This document shows positions 8,499-18,100 of a stretch of DNA of 64,000 nt, in pieces. Source of the DNA: Cryptosporangium aurantiacum. GTDB lineage: Bacteria > Actinomycetota > Actinomycetes > Mycobacteriales > Cryptosporangiaceae. Position 1 is the stretch's first letter, and every line of letters starts with the position of its first letter. The stretch lies in assembly GCF_900143005.1 (NCBI RefSeq), contig NZ_FRCS01000005.1, positions 1 through 64,000 of the forward strand, written 5' to 3'. The position numbers and the translations under genes are program-made. Below the pieces are notes generated by a model. The model worked only from the letters and a program-made list of their open reading frames with translations, made no database searches and had not been told where the DNA came from.

Positions 8499-9703
8499 TT
8501 CGGTCCCTCCTCCGGGCGCCGATCGAGGCGAGGACGTGGCAGGAGTTCCGCTACGTCCTCGTCGGCCTGTGTTTTGCCCTGCCGGTGGTCCCGGTCGCGG
8601 TCGTGGGTATCGCCGGGGTGATCTACTCGCTGGTCACGATCGGTCTCCCGCTGCTGGTCGGCGCCCTGCTCGTGTTCCGGCACACGGTGCGGTGGTTCCG
8701 GTTGCCCGCGCGCTGGTTACTCGGCCTGGACTGGCCGTCACCGGCTCCCCGGCCCACCTCCGGGGGCGTCGTCCGATTCGTGGAATCCGTGCTGCGTGAC
8801 GGCACCGCGTGGCGTGCGTTCGCGTACGGCATCGTGAAGTTCCCGCTGATGTTCGCCGCGACCTACCTGGGTGGGAGCGCCGCGCTGGTCGGCGTCCTCG
8901 CGACCACGTACCCGGCCTGGTGGTTCCTCGTTCCGCTGGACCGCACGTGGGCGGGCACCTGGTGGTTCGTACCCCAGGGCGTCGCGCTCGTGCTCGTGTT
9001 CCCCTGGGTGATCCGGCTCCTGGTCGGCCTCGACCGGTTACTGATCCGCGCCCTGCTCGAGCCCCACCCGGACGCCACCCGGATCGCCGCGCTCGAGGCC
9101 AGCCGGGCCGCGCTGCGCGCCGACTCGGCGGCGGTGCTGCGGCGGGTCGAACGGAACCTGCACGACGGTACCCAGGCCCGCCTGGTGGGCCTCGGCGTCA
9201 CGCTGTCCCGCATCGAGGCCAGGGTCGACGACGGGGCCGTGCGCTCGATGGTCGCCGATGCCCAGGACGCGGTCGTCGACGCGCTCACCGAACTGCGCGA
9301 CATCGTCCGGGGGCTACACCCGCCCGCCCTCGACGACGGCCTGCCGGTCGCGATCGAAACGCTGGCCGGCCGGGGTGCCGTTCCGGTCGACGTCCACATC
9401 GACCTGACCGGCCAGCCGCCGGACGCGATCGCGTCCGCGCTGTACTTCACGGCCGGAGAGCTGCTGACGAACGTGTCCCGGCACGCGGGCGCGACCCGCG
9501 CCCGGCTGGACCTCCGCGAGGAGGGCGAGGTGGTGCGCCTGGTCGTCGCCGACGACGGACGCGGCGGCGCCCGCCTCGACCCGCACGGCAGCGGTCTGGT
9601 CGGCCTGCGTCGCCGGGCGGTCGCGCTGGACGGCACGCTCGACATCGACAGCCCGACCGGCGGCCCGACCACCGTGACCGTCACGCTCCCGAAGGAGGCC
9701 TGA
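8495..9703 (+). CDS. Sensor histidine kinase (HisKA_3, NarL-type partner)
   Basis: This 402-residue membrane sensor kinase has an N-terminal half with about four membrane segments, resembling the sensor domains of NarX/DesK-like kinases in actinobacteria. A HisKA_3 dimerisation helix holds the phospho-acceptor His in VERNLHDGTQARL (about residue 225). A HATPase domain has the N box (ELLTNVSRHA), G1 (VADDGRGGA) and G2 (GSGLVGLRRRA). The GTG start at 8495 overlaps the permease stop by 4 bp. A longer open frame upstream is only the out-of-frame shadow of the permease. Its cognate regulator starts 3 bp after its stop, and the pair probably controls the ABC genes of the same operon. Confidence 0.9.
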   Translation: MIRSLLRAPIEARTWQEFRYVLVGLCFALPVVPVAVVGIAGVIYSLVTIGLPLLVGALLVFRHTVRWFRLPARWLLGLDWPSPAPRPTSGGVVRFVESVLRDGTAWRAFAYGIVKFPLMFAATYLGGSAALVGVLATTYPAWWFLVPLDRTWAGTWWFVPQGVALVLVFPWVIRLLVGLDRLLIRALLEPHPDATRIAALEASRAALRADSAAVLRRVERNLHDGTQARLVGLGVTLSRIEARVDDGAVRSMVADAQDAVVDALTELRDIVRGLHPPALDDGLPVAIETLAGRGAVPVDVHIDLTGQPPDAIASALYFTAGELLTNVSRHAGATRARLDLREEGEVVRLVVADDGRGGARLDPHGSGLVGLRRRAVALDGTLDIDSPTGGPTTVTVTLPKEA

Positions 9704-9706
9704 CTA

Positions 9707-10360
9707 GTGCGGGTCGTCATCGCCGAGGACAATCCCCTGCTCCGGGACGGCATCCGGCTGCTGCTGACCGACCACGACATCGCGGTCTGCGCCGCCGTCG
9801 ACAACGCGGAGGAGCTGCTCGCCGCCGTCGCCGAGCACGACCCGGACGCCGCGATCGTCGACGTCCGGATGCCGCCGACCCACACCGACGAGGGGCTCCG
9901 GGCCGCGATCACGATCCGGGCCGAGCATCCCCGAACCAGCGTCCTGGTGTTCTCCCAGTGGGTGGAGACCGGATACGCCCGTCGGCTGCTCGCCGACCGG
10001 CCCACCGGAGTCGGGTACCTGCTGAAGGACCGGATCGTCCGGACCCGCGATTTTCTGGACGCTCTGCAGCGCGTCGCCGAGGGCGGCACCGCGCTGGACC
10101 CGGAGGTGGTCCGCCAGCTGGTCGCGGTCCGGCCGGTCGACGCGGGGCTGGCCCGGCTCTCGGCCCGCGAGCGCGAGATCCTCGAGTTGCTGGCCGAGGG
10201 TCGCTCGAACATCGCGATCTCCGAACACCTGCGGCTGGCCGCGCGCAGCGTCGAGAAACACGTCACCGCGATCTTCACGAAGCTCGACCTGCCGCAGGAC
10301 CGCACCGACCACCGCCGGGTGCTCGCCGTTCTGCGCTACCTCAATTCGCAAGCCCAATAA
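9707..10360 (+). CDS. LuxR/NarL-family response regulator
   Basis: This 217-residue regulator has a receiver domain (residues 1-120) with the acidic pair in VIAEDNPLLRDG, the phospho-acceptor Asp in AAIVDVRMPP and the conserved Lys in GYLLKDRI. A LuxR-type helix-turn-helix is near the C-terminus (LSAREREILELLAEGRSNIAI through SVEKHVTAIFTKLDL). It starts with GTG at 9707, directly after the histidine kinase, and closes the four-gene operon. It is very likely phosphorylated by that kinase. Confidence 0.93.
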   Translation: MRVVIAEDNPLLRDGIRLLLTDHDIAVCAAVDNAEELLAAVAEHDPDAAIVDVRMPPTHTDEGLRAAITIRAEHPRTSVLVFSQWVETGYARRLLADRPTGVGYLLKDRIVRTRDFLDALQRVAEGGTALDPEVVRQLVAVRPVDAGLARLSAREREILELLAEGRSNIAISEHLRLAARSVEKHVTAIFTKLDLPQDRTDHRRVLAVLRYLNSQAQ

Positions 10361-10424
10361 CCCACGAGCGACGTAGTAACCCGCGAACAATCCGGCTGAA
10401 ATACCCGTCACCGACCCTCGAGAG

Positions 10425-10772
10425 ATGCAGACGACGCCGCGATTCCTGCAGGGAGCCTTCCCGTTCGTCGGAGAGGGCCTGGAAAAGCCGATCCTGCTGG
10501 CACCGAGCCTGTCCTACGTCGTGCCACTCGGAGCCACCGCACAACCGCTCTATTTCCGCGGCGGCAACAGCACCGACGAGCTGGTCGCCGTCGTGCTGAT
10601 GCGCGACGGGACACCGATGCGGTACTTCCCGATCGGGGCCAAGGGCAACACGCACGTCGCGCTGCGGGTGGTCGAGGACCTGCTGTCGGACACCCGGATC
10701 GAACTGTACGTCGCCGCACCGGACGGACTGGCCGGGACGCTGATCGTCGATCTCGGCCTGGTGGAGATCTGA
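10425..10772 (+). CDS. Small protein of unknown function preceding nirB
   Basis: I do not recognise this 115-residue protein. It has no signal peptide or membrane segment and looks like a single beta-rich domain (GATAQPLYFRGGN, AVVLMRDGTPMRYFPIG). It starts at ATG 10425 after GAGAG and its stop codon TGA shares a base with the nirB ATG, so the two are almost certainly co-translated. That coupling suggests a role in nitrite assimilation, such as regulation, cofactor insertion or stability, but no function can be assigned from sequence. It contains no Cys residues, so it is not a ferredoxin. Confidence 0.7.
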   Translation: MQTTPRFLQGAFPFVGEGLEKPILLAPSLSYVVPLGATAQPLYFRGGNSTDELVAVVLMRDGTPMRYFPIGAKGNTHVALRVVEDLLSDTRIELYVAAPDGLAGTLIVDLGLVEI

Positions 10773-13207
10773 TGGCGCGACTGGTCGTCGTCGGCAACGG
10801 GATGGCCGGCGCCCGCGCGGTGGAGGAGATTCTCGCCCGCGGCGGCAGCGCGCGGTTCACGATCACCATGTTCGGCGACGAGCCGCACGGCAACTACAAC
10901 CGGATCCTGCTCTCCCACCTGCTGGCCGGTGAGGACCCCGAGGACCTGCTGCTCAACCCGGTCGACTGGTACCGCGAGAACGCGGTCACACTGCACGCGG
11001 GCGTCCGGGTGGTCCGGATCGACCGGTGGGCGAAGCTGGTCTACGCGGACAACGGCGAGATCACGCCGTACGACACGCTGATCCTCGCCACCGGCAGCCG
11101 CACGTTCTTCCCGCCGATGGACGGCCTCTGGGCCGACAACCACCGGCTGACGCCGGGCGTCTTCGGCTTCCGCACGCTGGCCGACACGCACGCGATGGTC
11201 GCGTACGCGAAGAGCCATCGGCGTGCGGTCGTGATCGGCGGCGGCCTGCTCGGCCTGGAGGCCGCGCACGGCCTCCAGCAGCACGGTCTGACGGTGCACG
11301 TCGTGCAGGGTGGCCCGGTCCTGATGAACCAACAGTTGGACGAGGAAGCCGGCCGAATACTCCGGAATACGATCGAGCGCCGTGGGATCGCCGTCCACAC
11401 CGGTGCCCGCACGGTGGCGATCCGGCGGAATTCGTCCGGAGCAGCGTCCGGCGTCGAGTTCGCGGACGGCACCGTCCTCGATGCCGACATGGTGGTGGTC
11501 ACCGCGGGCATCCGCCCCAACACCGGGCTGGCGCAGGTCTCCGGCCTCACCGTCGAGCGTGCGATCGTCGTCAACGACCGGATGCAATCGATCGACGACG
11601 ACGCCATCTACGCGGTCGGCGAATGCGTCCAGCACCGCGGCGAGGTGTACGGCCTGGTGGCTCCGCTCTGGGAGCAGGCGTCGGTGCTGGCCGATGTCCT
11701 TACGGGTACGAACCCGCAGGCGGCGTACCACGGCACACGCACCGCGACGAAGCTCAAGGTGGCCGGCATCGACCTGGCGTCGATGGGGTTCACCCGCCCG
11801 GAGCGGGACGACGACGAGTTCGTCCGCTTCTCCGAGCCGAAGCGCGGTGTCTACAAGAGCGTGGTGGTGCGGGACGGACGGCTGGTCGGCGCGGTACTGC
11901 TCGGCGACGTCGGCAAGGTCTCGTTCCTGATGCAGGCGTTCGACCGTGGGCTGCCGTTGCCCGAGGAACGGGTGGCGCTGCTCTTCGACCTCGGCACCCC
12001 GGAAGCGGCCGTGGGCGTGGCCGAGCTCGACGAGGACGCCCAGGTCTGCAACTGCAACGGGGTGAGCAAGGGTGCGCTGGTCGCGTGCGTCCGCGGCGGC
12101 GTTCGCACCGTGAACGGGGTGATGGCCGCGACTCGCGCGGGCAAGGGTTGCGGGGCGTGCAAAGGCCTGGTCGCCGAGGTCGTCGAGTGGGCCGCCGACG
12201 GGGACGTCGAGGAAGATCCGGCCGCAGACTGGTACGTGCCGTGCATCCCGATGGAGAAGCCCGAGCTGATGGCGGCGATTCGATCGCAGGAGCTGAAATC
12301 CGTCTCGGCCGTGTTCGCGGCCCTGGCCATGGACGGACAGGAGGACGCCGCCAGCAAGATGCCGCTCACGTCGCTGCTGCGGATGATGTGGGCGGACGAG
12401 TTCGTCGACGAACGGGGCGGCCGGTTCATCAACGACCGGGTGCACGCCAACATCCAGCGCGACGGCACGTTCAGCGTCGTCCCCCAGATGAAGGGGGGCG
12501 TCACGAACCCGCACCAGTTGCGCCGCATCGCGGACGTGGCGGAGAAGTACCGGATTCCGATGGTCAAGCTGACCGGAGGTCAGCGCATCGACCTCCTCGG
12601 CGTCCGCAAGGAGGACCTGCCGAAGGTCTGGGCCGACCTGGACATGCCGTCCGGATACGCGTACGGCAAGAGCTTCCGCACGGTGAAGACGTGCGTCGGT
12701 TCGGATTTCTGCCGCTACGGTCTCGGCGACTCCACGGCGCTCGGGATCGCGATCGAGGACCGGTTCAAGGGCCTGGAGAGCCCGGCGAAGATGAAGCTCG
12801 CGGTGACCGGCTGCCCACGGAACTGTGCCGAGGCGTACTGCAAGGACTTCGGCGTGGTGGCGGTGGACGGCGGGCGCTGGGAGATCTACATCGGTGGGGC
12901 GGCTGGCGCGCACATCCGGAAGGGCGACTTGCTGGCGACCGTCGACTCCCCCGACACGGTGGTGGAGCTGGTCGGGCGCTGCATCCAGTACTACCGGGAG
13001 ACCGCGAAGTGGCTGGAGCGCACGTACACGTGGGTGCCGCGGTTGGGCATCGAGGCGATCCGGGCCGCCATCGCCGACGACGCCGAAGGGCTGGACGCAC
13101 GCCTGGCGGTATCGATCGGCGCGTACCGCGATCCGTGGCTGGAGGGGCGTGACCCGGCGACGCCCGGACAGTTCCGCACGGCGTTGCCCCTGGTGGAGGT
13201 GCGGTGA
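10772..13207 (+). CDS. nirB: Assimilatory nitrite reductase [NAD(P)H], large subunit
   Basis: This 811-residue cytoplasmic enzyme reduces nitrite to ammonium with NAD(P)H. The N-terminal 400 residues form an FAD/NAD(P) disulphide-reductase fold (VVVGNGMAGARAVEE; VVIGGGLLGLEAAHGL). A BFD-like [2Fe-2S] domain follows near residue 425 with CNCNGVSKGAL and CGACKG. Two nitrite/sulphite reductase half-domains follow. The siroheme-[4Fe-4S] ligands are the paired motifs TCVGSDFC (about residue 641) and GCPRNCAEAYC (about residue 680). Length and domain order match NirB. It is linked at both ends, sharing 1 bp with the small upstream gene and 4 bp with nirD. No nitrate reductase gene is in the window. 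Confidence 0.96.
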   Translation: MARLVVVGNGMAGARAVEEILARGGSARFTITMFGDEPHGNYNRILLSHLLAGEDPEDLLLNPVDWYRENAVTLHAGVRVVRIDRWAKLVYADNGEITPYDTLILATGSRTFFPPMDGLWADNHRLTPGVFGFRTLADTHAMVAYAKSHRRAVVIGGGLLGLEAAHGLQQHGLTVHVVQGGPVLMNQQLDEEAGRILRNTIERRGIAVHTGARTVAIRRNSSGAASGVEFADGTVLDADMVVVTAGIRPNTGLAQVSGLTVERAIVVNDRMQSIDDDAIYAVGECVQHRGEVYGLVAPLWEQASVLADVLTGTNPQAAYHGTRTATKLKVAGIDLASMGFTRPERDDDEFVRFSEPKRGVYKSVVVRDGRLVGAVLLGDVGKVSFLMQAFDRGLPLPEERVALLFDLGTPEAAVGVAELDEDAQVCNCNGVSKGALVACVRGGVRTVNGVMAATRAGKGCGACKGLVAEVVEWAADGDVEEDPAADWYVPCIPMEKPELMAAIRSQELKSVSAVFAALAMDGQEDAASKMPLTSLLRMMWADEFVDERGGRFINDRVHANIQRDGTFSVVPQMKGGVTNPHQLRRIADVAEKYRIPMVKLTGGQRIDLLGVRKEDLPKVWADLDMPSGYAYGKSFRTVKTCVGSDFCRYGLGDSTALGIAIEDRFKGLESPAKMKLAVTGCPRNCAEAYCKDFGVVAVDGGRWEIYIGGAAGAHIRKGDLLATVDSPDTVVELVGRCIQYYRETAKWLERTYTWVPRLGIEAIRAAIADDAEGLDARLAVSIGAYRDPWLEGRDPATPGQFRTALPLVEVR

Positions 13208-13500
13208 CCGTCGTCGGGCCGGTGGACGAGATCCCGCCGGGGGAAGGGCGGGTGTACGTGGTCGACGGCGAGCAGGTCGCGGTGTTCCGGCTGACCGACG
13301 GGTCGGTACGGGCGCTGGGAGCGGTCTGCCCGCACGCCGGCGGTCCGCTGGCCGACGGACTGATCGACGGGGCGATCGTGCTCTGTCCGCTGCACAACAA
13401 CGCGTTCGAGCTGGCCACCGGGTGCTCCACCACGGGGCAGCCGCCGGTCACGTCCTACCCGGTGAGCGTCGATCCCGACGGCCGCCTGGTCCTCGGCTGA
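13204..13500 (+). CDS. nirD: Nitrite reductase small subunit (Rieske-like)
   Basis: This 98-residue partner of NirB is built on the Rieske [2Fe-2S] fold. Both ligand pairs are present: Cys-X-His in VCPHAGGPL and Cys-X2-His in CPLHNNAFEL. Some NirD proteins have lost these residues, so this one may really carry a cluster. The GTG start overlaps the nirB stop by 4 bp. It ends the nitrite reductase operon. Confidence 0.93.
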   Translation: MTVVGPVDEIPPGEGRVYVVDGEQVAVFRLTDGSVRALGAVCPHAGGPLADGLIDGAIVLCPLHNNAFELATGCSTTGQPPVTSYPVSVDPDGRLVLG

Positions 13501-13517
13501 CGGGCACGCACCGGACG

Positions 13518-13566
13518 CCAAGCGTCGTCTTAAGTACTCGCCAAGTCGCCCCAAGCGCACCCCAAT
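13518..13566 (+). promoter_or_regulatory. Five phased CCAAG-type direct repeats (candidate SARP operator)
   Basis: CCAAG, TTAAG, CCAAG, CCAAG and CCAAT start at 13518, 13530, 13541, 13551 and 13562, that is, at intervals of 12, 11, 10 and 11 bp. Direct repeats spaced by about one helical turn are the known recognition pattern of SARP/AfsR activators. A SARP gene lies 1.6 kb downstream, after the FAD oxidoreductase that these repeats precede. The binding assignment is inference. Confidence 0.5.
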
Positions 13567-13579
13567 AGCGGCGGGTCAC

Positions 13580-13602
13580 GGTGTCGGCATTCCACCGACA
13601 CC
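13580..13602. promoter_or_regulatory. 8-bp inverted repeat in the leader of the FAD oxidoreductase gene
   Basis: Perfect arms GGTGTCGG and CCGACACC are separated by 7 bases and lie 16 bases before the ATG at 13619. It could be an operator or an RNA hairpin close to the ribosome binding site (TGGAG at 13605-13609). It does not look like a terminator, since no T-tract follows and a gene starts immediately. Confidence 0.5.
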
Positions 13603-13618
13603 GAATGGAGCAAGACCC

Positions 13619-15007
13619 ATGACCGACCTCACCGTTGCCGCGCCGCTGTCCGAGCTGACCGTGGCCGGACGCGTCCTGCTGCCCGGCGAGCCGGGCTACA
13701 CCGAGCTGGCGATGCCCTGGAACGTCGCCGTTCCGAGCGCACCGATCGCGGTCGTCGAGGCGGCGTCCGCGGACGACGTCGTCGCCGCGGTCCGGTTCGC
13801 CGGGCGCCACGGGATCGAGGTGAGCGTCCAAGCCACCGGCCACGGGGCCCCGGCCGGACCGCAGCGCCCGTCGCTGCTCGTACACACCGGGCGCCTGGAC
13901 GAGCTGGTCATCGACCCGGCGGGGTCGGCCCGGGTCGGTGCCGGCGTCCGTTGGGCTCAGGTGCTGGAGGCCGCCGCGCCGCACGGGCTCGCGGGGCTGG
14001 CCGGTTCCGCGCCGAACGTCGGCGTTGTCGGTTACCTGACCGGCGGCGGGATCGGGCCGGTCGTCCGGACGTTCGGCGTCGCCTCGGACTTGGTCACCGC
14101 GTTCGACGTCGTCACCGGCGACGGCGAGCTCCGCCGGGTGACCGCCACCGAGAACCCGGCGCTGTTCTGGGGCCTGCGCGGCGGCAAGGGCGCGCTGGGC
14201 ATCGTCACCGCGGTCGAGTTCGAGCTGGTCCAGGTCGCGGAGATCTTCGGCGGCTGCGTCTACTTCGACGCCGCGGACGCGTCGGCGATCGCGCACTCGT
14301 GGGCGATGTGGACCGAGGAGCTGCCGGAGGAGGCGACCTCGTCGCTGGCCGTGATGCGGATGCCGCCGATGCCGGGTGTGCCCGAGCCGCTGGCCGGGAA
14401 GGTCACCGTGGCGCTGCGCTTCGCCTGGGTCGGTGACCCCGAGCAGGGCGAGCGGGTCGTCGCGCCGATGCTGAAGCTCGGCACGATCGTCCTCGGCGGG
14501 ATGGGCGTGCTGCCGTACGCCGCGCTCGGCTCGATCCACGCCGACCCGGTCGACCCGATGCCGGTGCACGAGGCCAGCGGCCTGCTCAGCGGGCTGCCCT
14601 CCGCGGCCGTCGACCAGCTGATCGCGCTGGCCGGTCCGGACGCCGAGTGCCCGCAGGTGATCGTCGAGCTGCGGCACCTCGGCGGCGCGTTCGCCCGCCC
14701 GTCCGCCCACCCGAGCGCGTTCAACCACCGGCACGCGGCCTACACCGTGCAGACGATCGGTATCGGCGCGCCGCCGGTCGTCGAGGCGGTGACCGCGCAC
14801 GGCGACGCGCTGCTGAGCGCGCTGGGACCGTGGTCGGTCGAGGGGTGCCTGCCGAACTTCGTCGCGTCGCACGACCCGGCCGAGGTCGCGCGCAAGTACG
14901 ACGCGGAGACGCTGACCCGGCTCGCGACGCTGGCCGCGACCTACGACGCTCGCGGGGTCATCGCCGCAGCCCAGCCGATCCACGCCGCTTGCCTGCTGAG
15001 CAAGTGA
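13619..15007 (+). CDS. FAD-binding oxidoreductase (PCMH/berberine-bridge type)
   Basis: This 462-residue flavoprotein has a PCMH-type FAD domain in residues 30-210. The pyrophosphate-binding loop is VQATGHGAPAGP, whose His is the usual covalent attachment point, and LTGGGIGPVVRTFGVASD follows. A substrate domain and a BBE-like C-terminus complete it. The second covalent Cys of bicovalent members is not evident. Relatives oxidise sugars, alcohols or secondary metabolites; the substrate here is unknown. ATG 13619 has TGGAG 9 bases upstream. The gene stands alone between a SARP-like repeat array and a strong terminator, suggesting dedicated regulation. Confidence 0.85.
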   Translation: MTDLTVAAPLSELTVAGRVLLPGEPGYTELAMPWNVAVPSAPIAVVEAASADDVVAAVRFAGRHGIEVSVQATGHGAPAGPQRPSLLVHTGRLDELVIDPAGSARVGAGVRWAQVLEAAAPHGLAGLAGSAPNVGVVGYLTGGGIGPVVRTFGVASDLVTAFDVVTGDGELRRVTATENPALFWGLRGGKGALGIVTAVEFELVQVAEIFGGCVYFDAADASAIAHSWAMWTEELPEEATSSLAVMRMPPMPGVPEPLAGKVTVALRFAWVGDPEQGERVVAPMLKLGTIVLGGMGVLPYAALGSIHADPVDPMPVHEASGLLSGLPSAAVDQLIALAGPDAECPQVIVELRHLGGAFARPSAHPSAFNHRHAAYTVQTIGIGAPPVVEAVTAHGDALLSALGPWSVEGCLPNFVASHDPAEVARKYDAETLTRLATLAATYDARGVIAAAQPIHAACLLSK

Positions 15008-15021
15008 TCGGTTGAGTGACG

Positions 15022-15059
15022 CACCCGATCGGCCGGATCCCCTACCGGCCGATCGGGTG
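15022..15059. terminator. Strong terminator between the oxidoreductase and SARP genes
   Basis: A perfect 15-bp inverted repeat (CACCCGATCGGCCGG / CCGGCCGATCGGGTG) with an 8-base loop begins 14 bases after the oxidoreductase stop codon. There is no T-run. It probably separates the two transcripts. Confidence 0.75.
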
Positions 15060-15165
15060 GTTCCGGTGCGTGTGCGGACGGATTTCCGACTCGTCCACCG
15101 TGCGCGGCCGTTCCCGGGGCAAAAATCGTGGGACGGCTGTACCGCGACCGGTGACGGAGGACCAG

Positions 15166-18100
15166 GTGGAGTACCGCGTCCTGGGTCCGTTGGAAGTGCT
15201 GCGCGACGGCAGGCCGTTGGATCTGGGCGCCCCCAAGCAACGCACGGTGCTGGCGCTCCTGCTGCTCGACGCCGGGCGCGTCGTGTCGGTCGACCGGCTG
15301 CTCGACGCGGTCTGGGGCGACGACCACCCGCCCAGCGCGACGGCGAGCCTGCAGGCGTACGTCTCGAACCTCCGCCGGATCCTGCGGGACGGTGACTCGG
15401 TCACCTCCCCGATCGTCCGCCGGATGCCCGGTTACCTGCTGGACGTCCGGCCGGAGCAGCTGGACCTGACGCACTTCCGGGCCGACGCCGACCGGGCGCA
15501 GGCCGCCGTGCGGGACGGGCGGTGGGCGGACGCCGTCGTGGCTGCGGAGGGGGCCCTGGCACGGTGGCGCGGTCCGCTGCTGTCCGAGGTGGAGGACGAG
15601 GAGTGGGTGCGGCTCGTCGCCACCGGCCTGGACGAGCGGCGCACCGAGTGCGTCGAGGACCTGGTCACCGCTCTGCTCGGTGCCGGGCGGGCCACCTACG
15701 CGCTCGACCTGGCCCGGCAACTGCACGACGCCCAGCCGCTGCGTGAGCGGGCCTGCTGGCTCCACGTCCTGGCGCTGCACCGCACCGGACGAACCAGCGA
15801 CGCCCTGGAGGTCTACCGGGCGCACGTCCGCATCCTGAACACCGAACTGGGGCTGGAGCCCGGCCCCACCCTCCGCGACCTGCAGAGCGCGATCCTGCGG
15901 CAGGACGCCGCGCTGCTCGCCTGGCCGGCCCCGACCGCGCCTCCGCCGTCGGCCGTGGAACAGCAGGCCGCGCCGCCGACCGCTCCGACGACCACCGAGA
16001 CGCTGGTCGGCCGCCACCGCGAACTCGCGGAGATCGACGCGCTCCTCGCCGACCTGCGGGCGGGCACCGGCCGCTGGGCGCTGATCACCGGCCCGGCGGG
16101 CATCGGGAAGACCCGGCTCGCCGAGGAGGCGGTGGCGCGCTGGGGTGGCACGGTGACCAGGGCGAGCTGCCCGGAGGACGACGGTGTGCCGCCCTGGTGG
16201 CCGATCCGTCAGCTGATCCGCGGGCTCGGTGCCGACCCGGACGTCGTCCTGGCCGCGCCCGCCGACATCGACGCCGACGCAGCCCGCTACGCGGTCTACG
16301 AGCGGGTGCACGGCCTGCTGGCCGAGGCCACCGGCAGGGCGCCGGTACTCGCGTTCGTCGACGACGTCCAATGGGCGGACGCCTCGTCGCTGCGGTTCCT
16401 GACTTACCTGGCCGCCGTTCCGGACCCGCTGCTGCTGGCCGTCATCCTCACGATGCGCGATCCGTCCGGACCGCCGTGCGGCGACATGCCGCGGCTGCTC
16501 ACCGGCATCGCGCGGCGGACCGGCACCCGTCAGCTCCCGGTGCCGCCGCTGCTCGCGGACGAGGTCGCCGAGCTGGTCAGCACGGTGAGCGGCGAAGCCG
16601 TCGCGGTCCAGGAAGCCCGGGACCTCACCGACCGCACCGGCGGCAACCCGTTCTTCGTCAGCGAGTACGCGCGGTTGCCCCGCGAGGACCGGGCGGCGGG
16701 CGAGCTGCCGCTGGCCGTGCGGTCGGTGCTCGGACGGCGACTCGGCGGCCTGGACCCGGCCGTCGTCGAGGTGCTCCGGGCCGCGGCCGTGCTCGGCGAT
16801 CCGCTCGACCTCGACCTGCTCCGGACCGTGACCCGGCTGGACGCCGACGACCTCGCCGACCGCCTCGACGAGGCCGCCGACGAACGCATCATCGTTCCGG
16901 CACCGGGCAGCGGCAGCTACGCGTTCGCGCACGGCCTGCTGCGGGACGAGGTGCTCACCGGCATGTCGCCGGTGCGGTTGCAGCGCCTGCACGCCAGGGC
17001 GGCCGAGGCGCTGGGGCCCGGCGGCCCGACCGAGCGGCTCGTCCGCCGGGCCGCGCACCTGACCGCCGCCGTCCCGATGGTCGACGCGACCGAGGCGTAC
17101 GAGGCCTGCCGGACCGCCGCGACGGACGCGGAGCACCACTGGCACTCCGACTCGGCGGCCCAATGGTGGGGTGCGGCGTCGGAGGTTTTTGACCTCCTCC
17201 CGCCCGACCGCCGCTCCGACGCCGCCCGCGACGAGCTGCTGATCGCCCGGGTGAACGCGCTGGCCAAGGCCGGTCGCGGCCAGACCGTGCTGGACGTCGT
17301 CGACGCCGCGTTGCTGGACGCGGTCCGGGCAGGCCGCACGCGCTCGGCCGGACGGCTGGCGAGCACGCTGCTGCGCACGGCCGGTTCCTGGCCGTGGGCG
17401 ACGTACGGCGCCGACCCCGGGCCGCTGCTCGCGCGTCTGGCCGGTGTGGAGCGCCGGCTGGTGAACGATCCGGTTGCGCACGCACAGGTGCTGGCCGCGC
17501 TCGCGGTCGGCAGTTACTACGACCCCGACTCGTCCGTGCCCGACCTGCTCAGCGCGAGGGCGCTGGAGCTCGCCGAGCAGACCGGCGACCCGGACGCGCT
17601 GGCCGACGCGCTGCTGGGCCGCGCGCTGACGTTCTCGGCGATCGCCGGCCGCGCGGCCGAATCCGAGGCGGTGCTGCAGCGGTTGGCCGAGCTGCCCCAC
17701 GAACAAGCACCGGTGGACGACGTCCTGCGGCACGGCATGCTCTGGCTGGCCGAGTTCATGATGGGCAACCTGGACGCCGCCGAGGAGCACCACCGGCTCG
17801 GCGCGGAGGGCTGTGACCTGCTGCGGCTGCCGGTCAGCCGGGTCCAGTTCCGGTGGGCCGAGGGGACGCTCGCGCACTGGCGGGGCGACCTGGATGCCGC
17901 CCAGGCGATCTACGACCACGCCTATCAGCTGCACCGGCAGACCGAGCTGTACATCGGTGGCGCCCAGTACCTGGCGATGCTGTCGCTGCGCTGGGAGGAG
18001 GGGCGGCTGGACGCGGCGTTGCCGCCGGACGAGTGGGCCGAGGACCAGGAGGCGAATCCGGACGTCCTCGACTTCACCCGGGCGGCGCAGGCGGCCGCCG

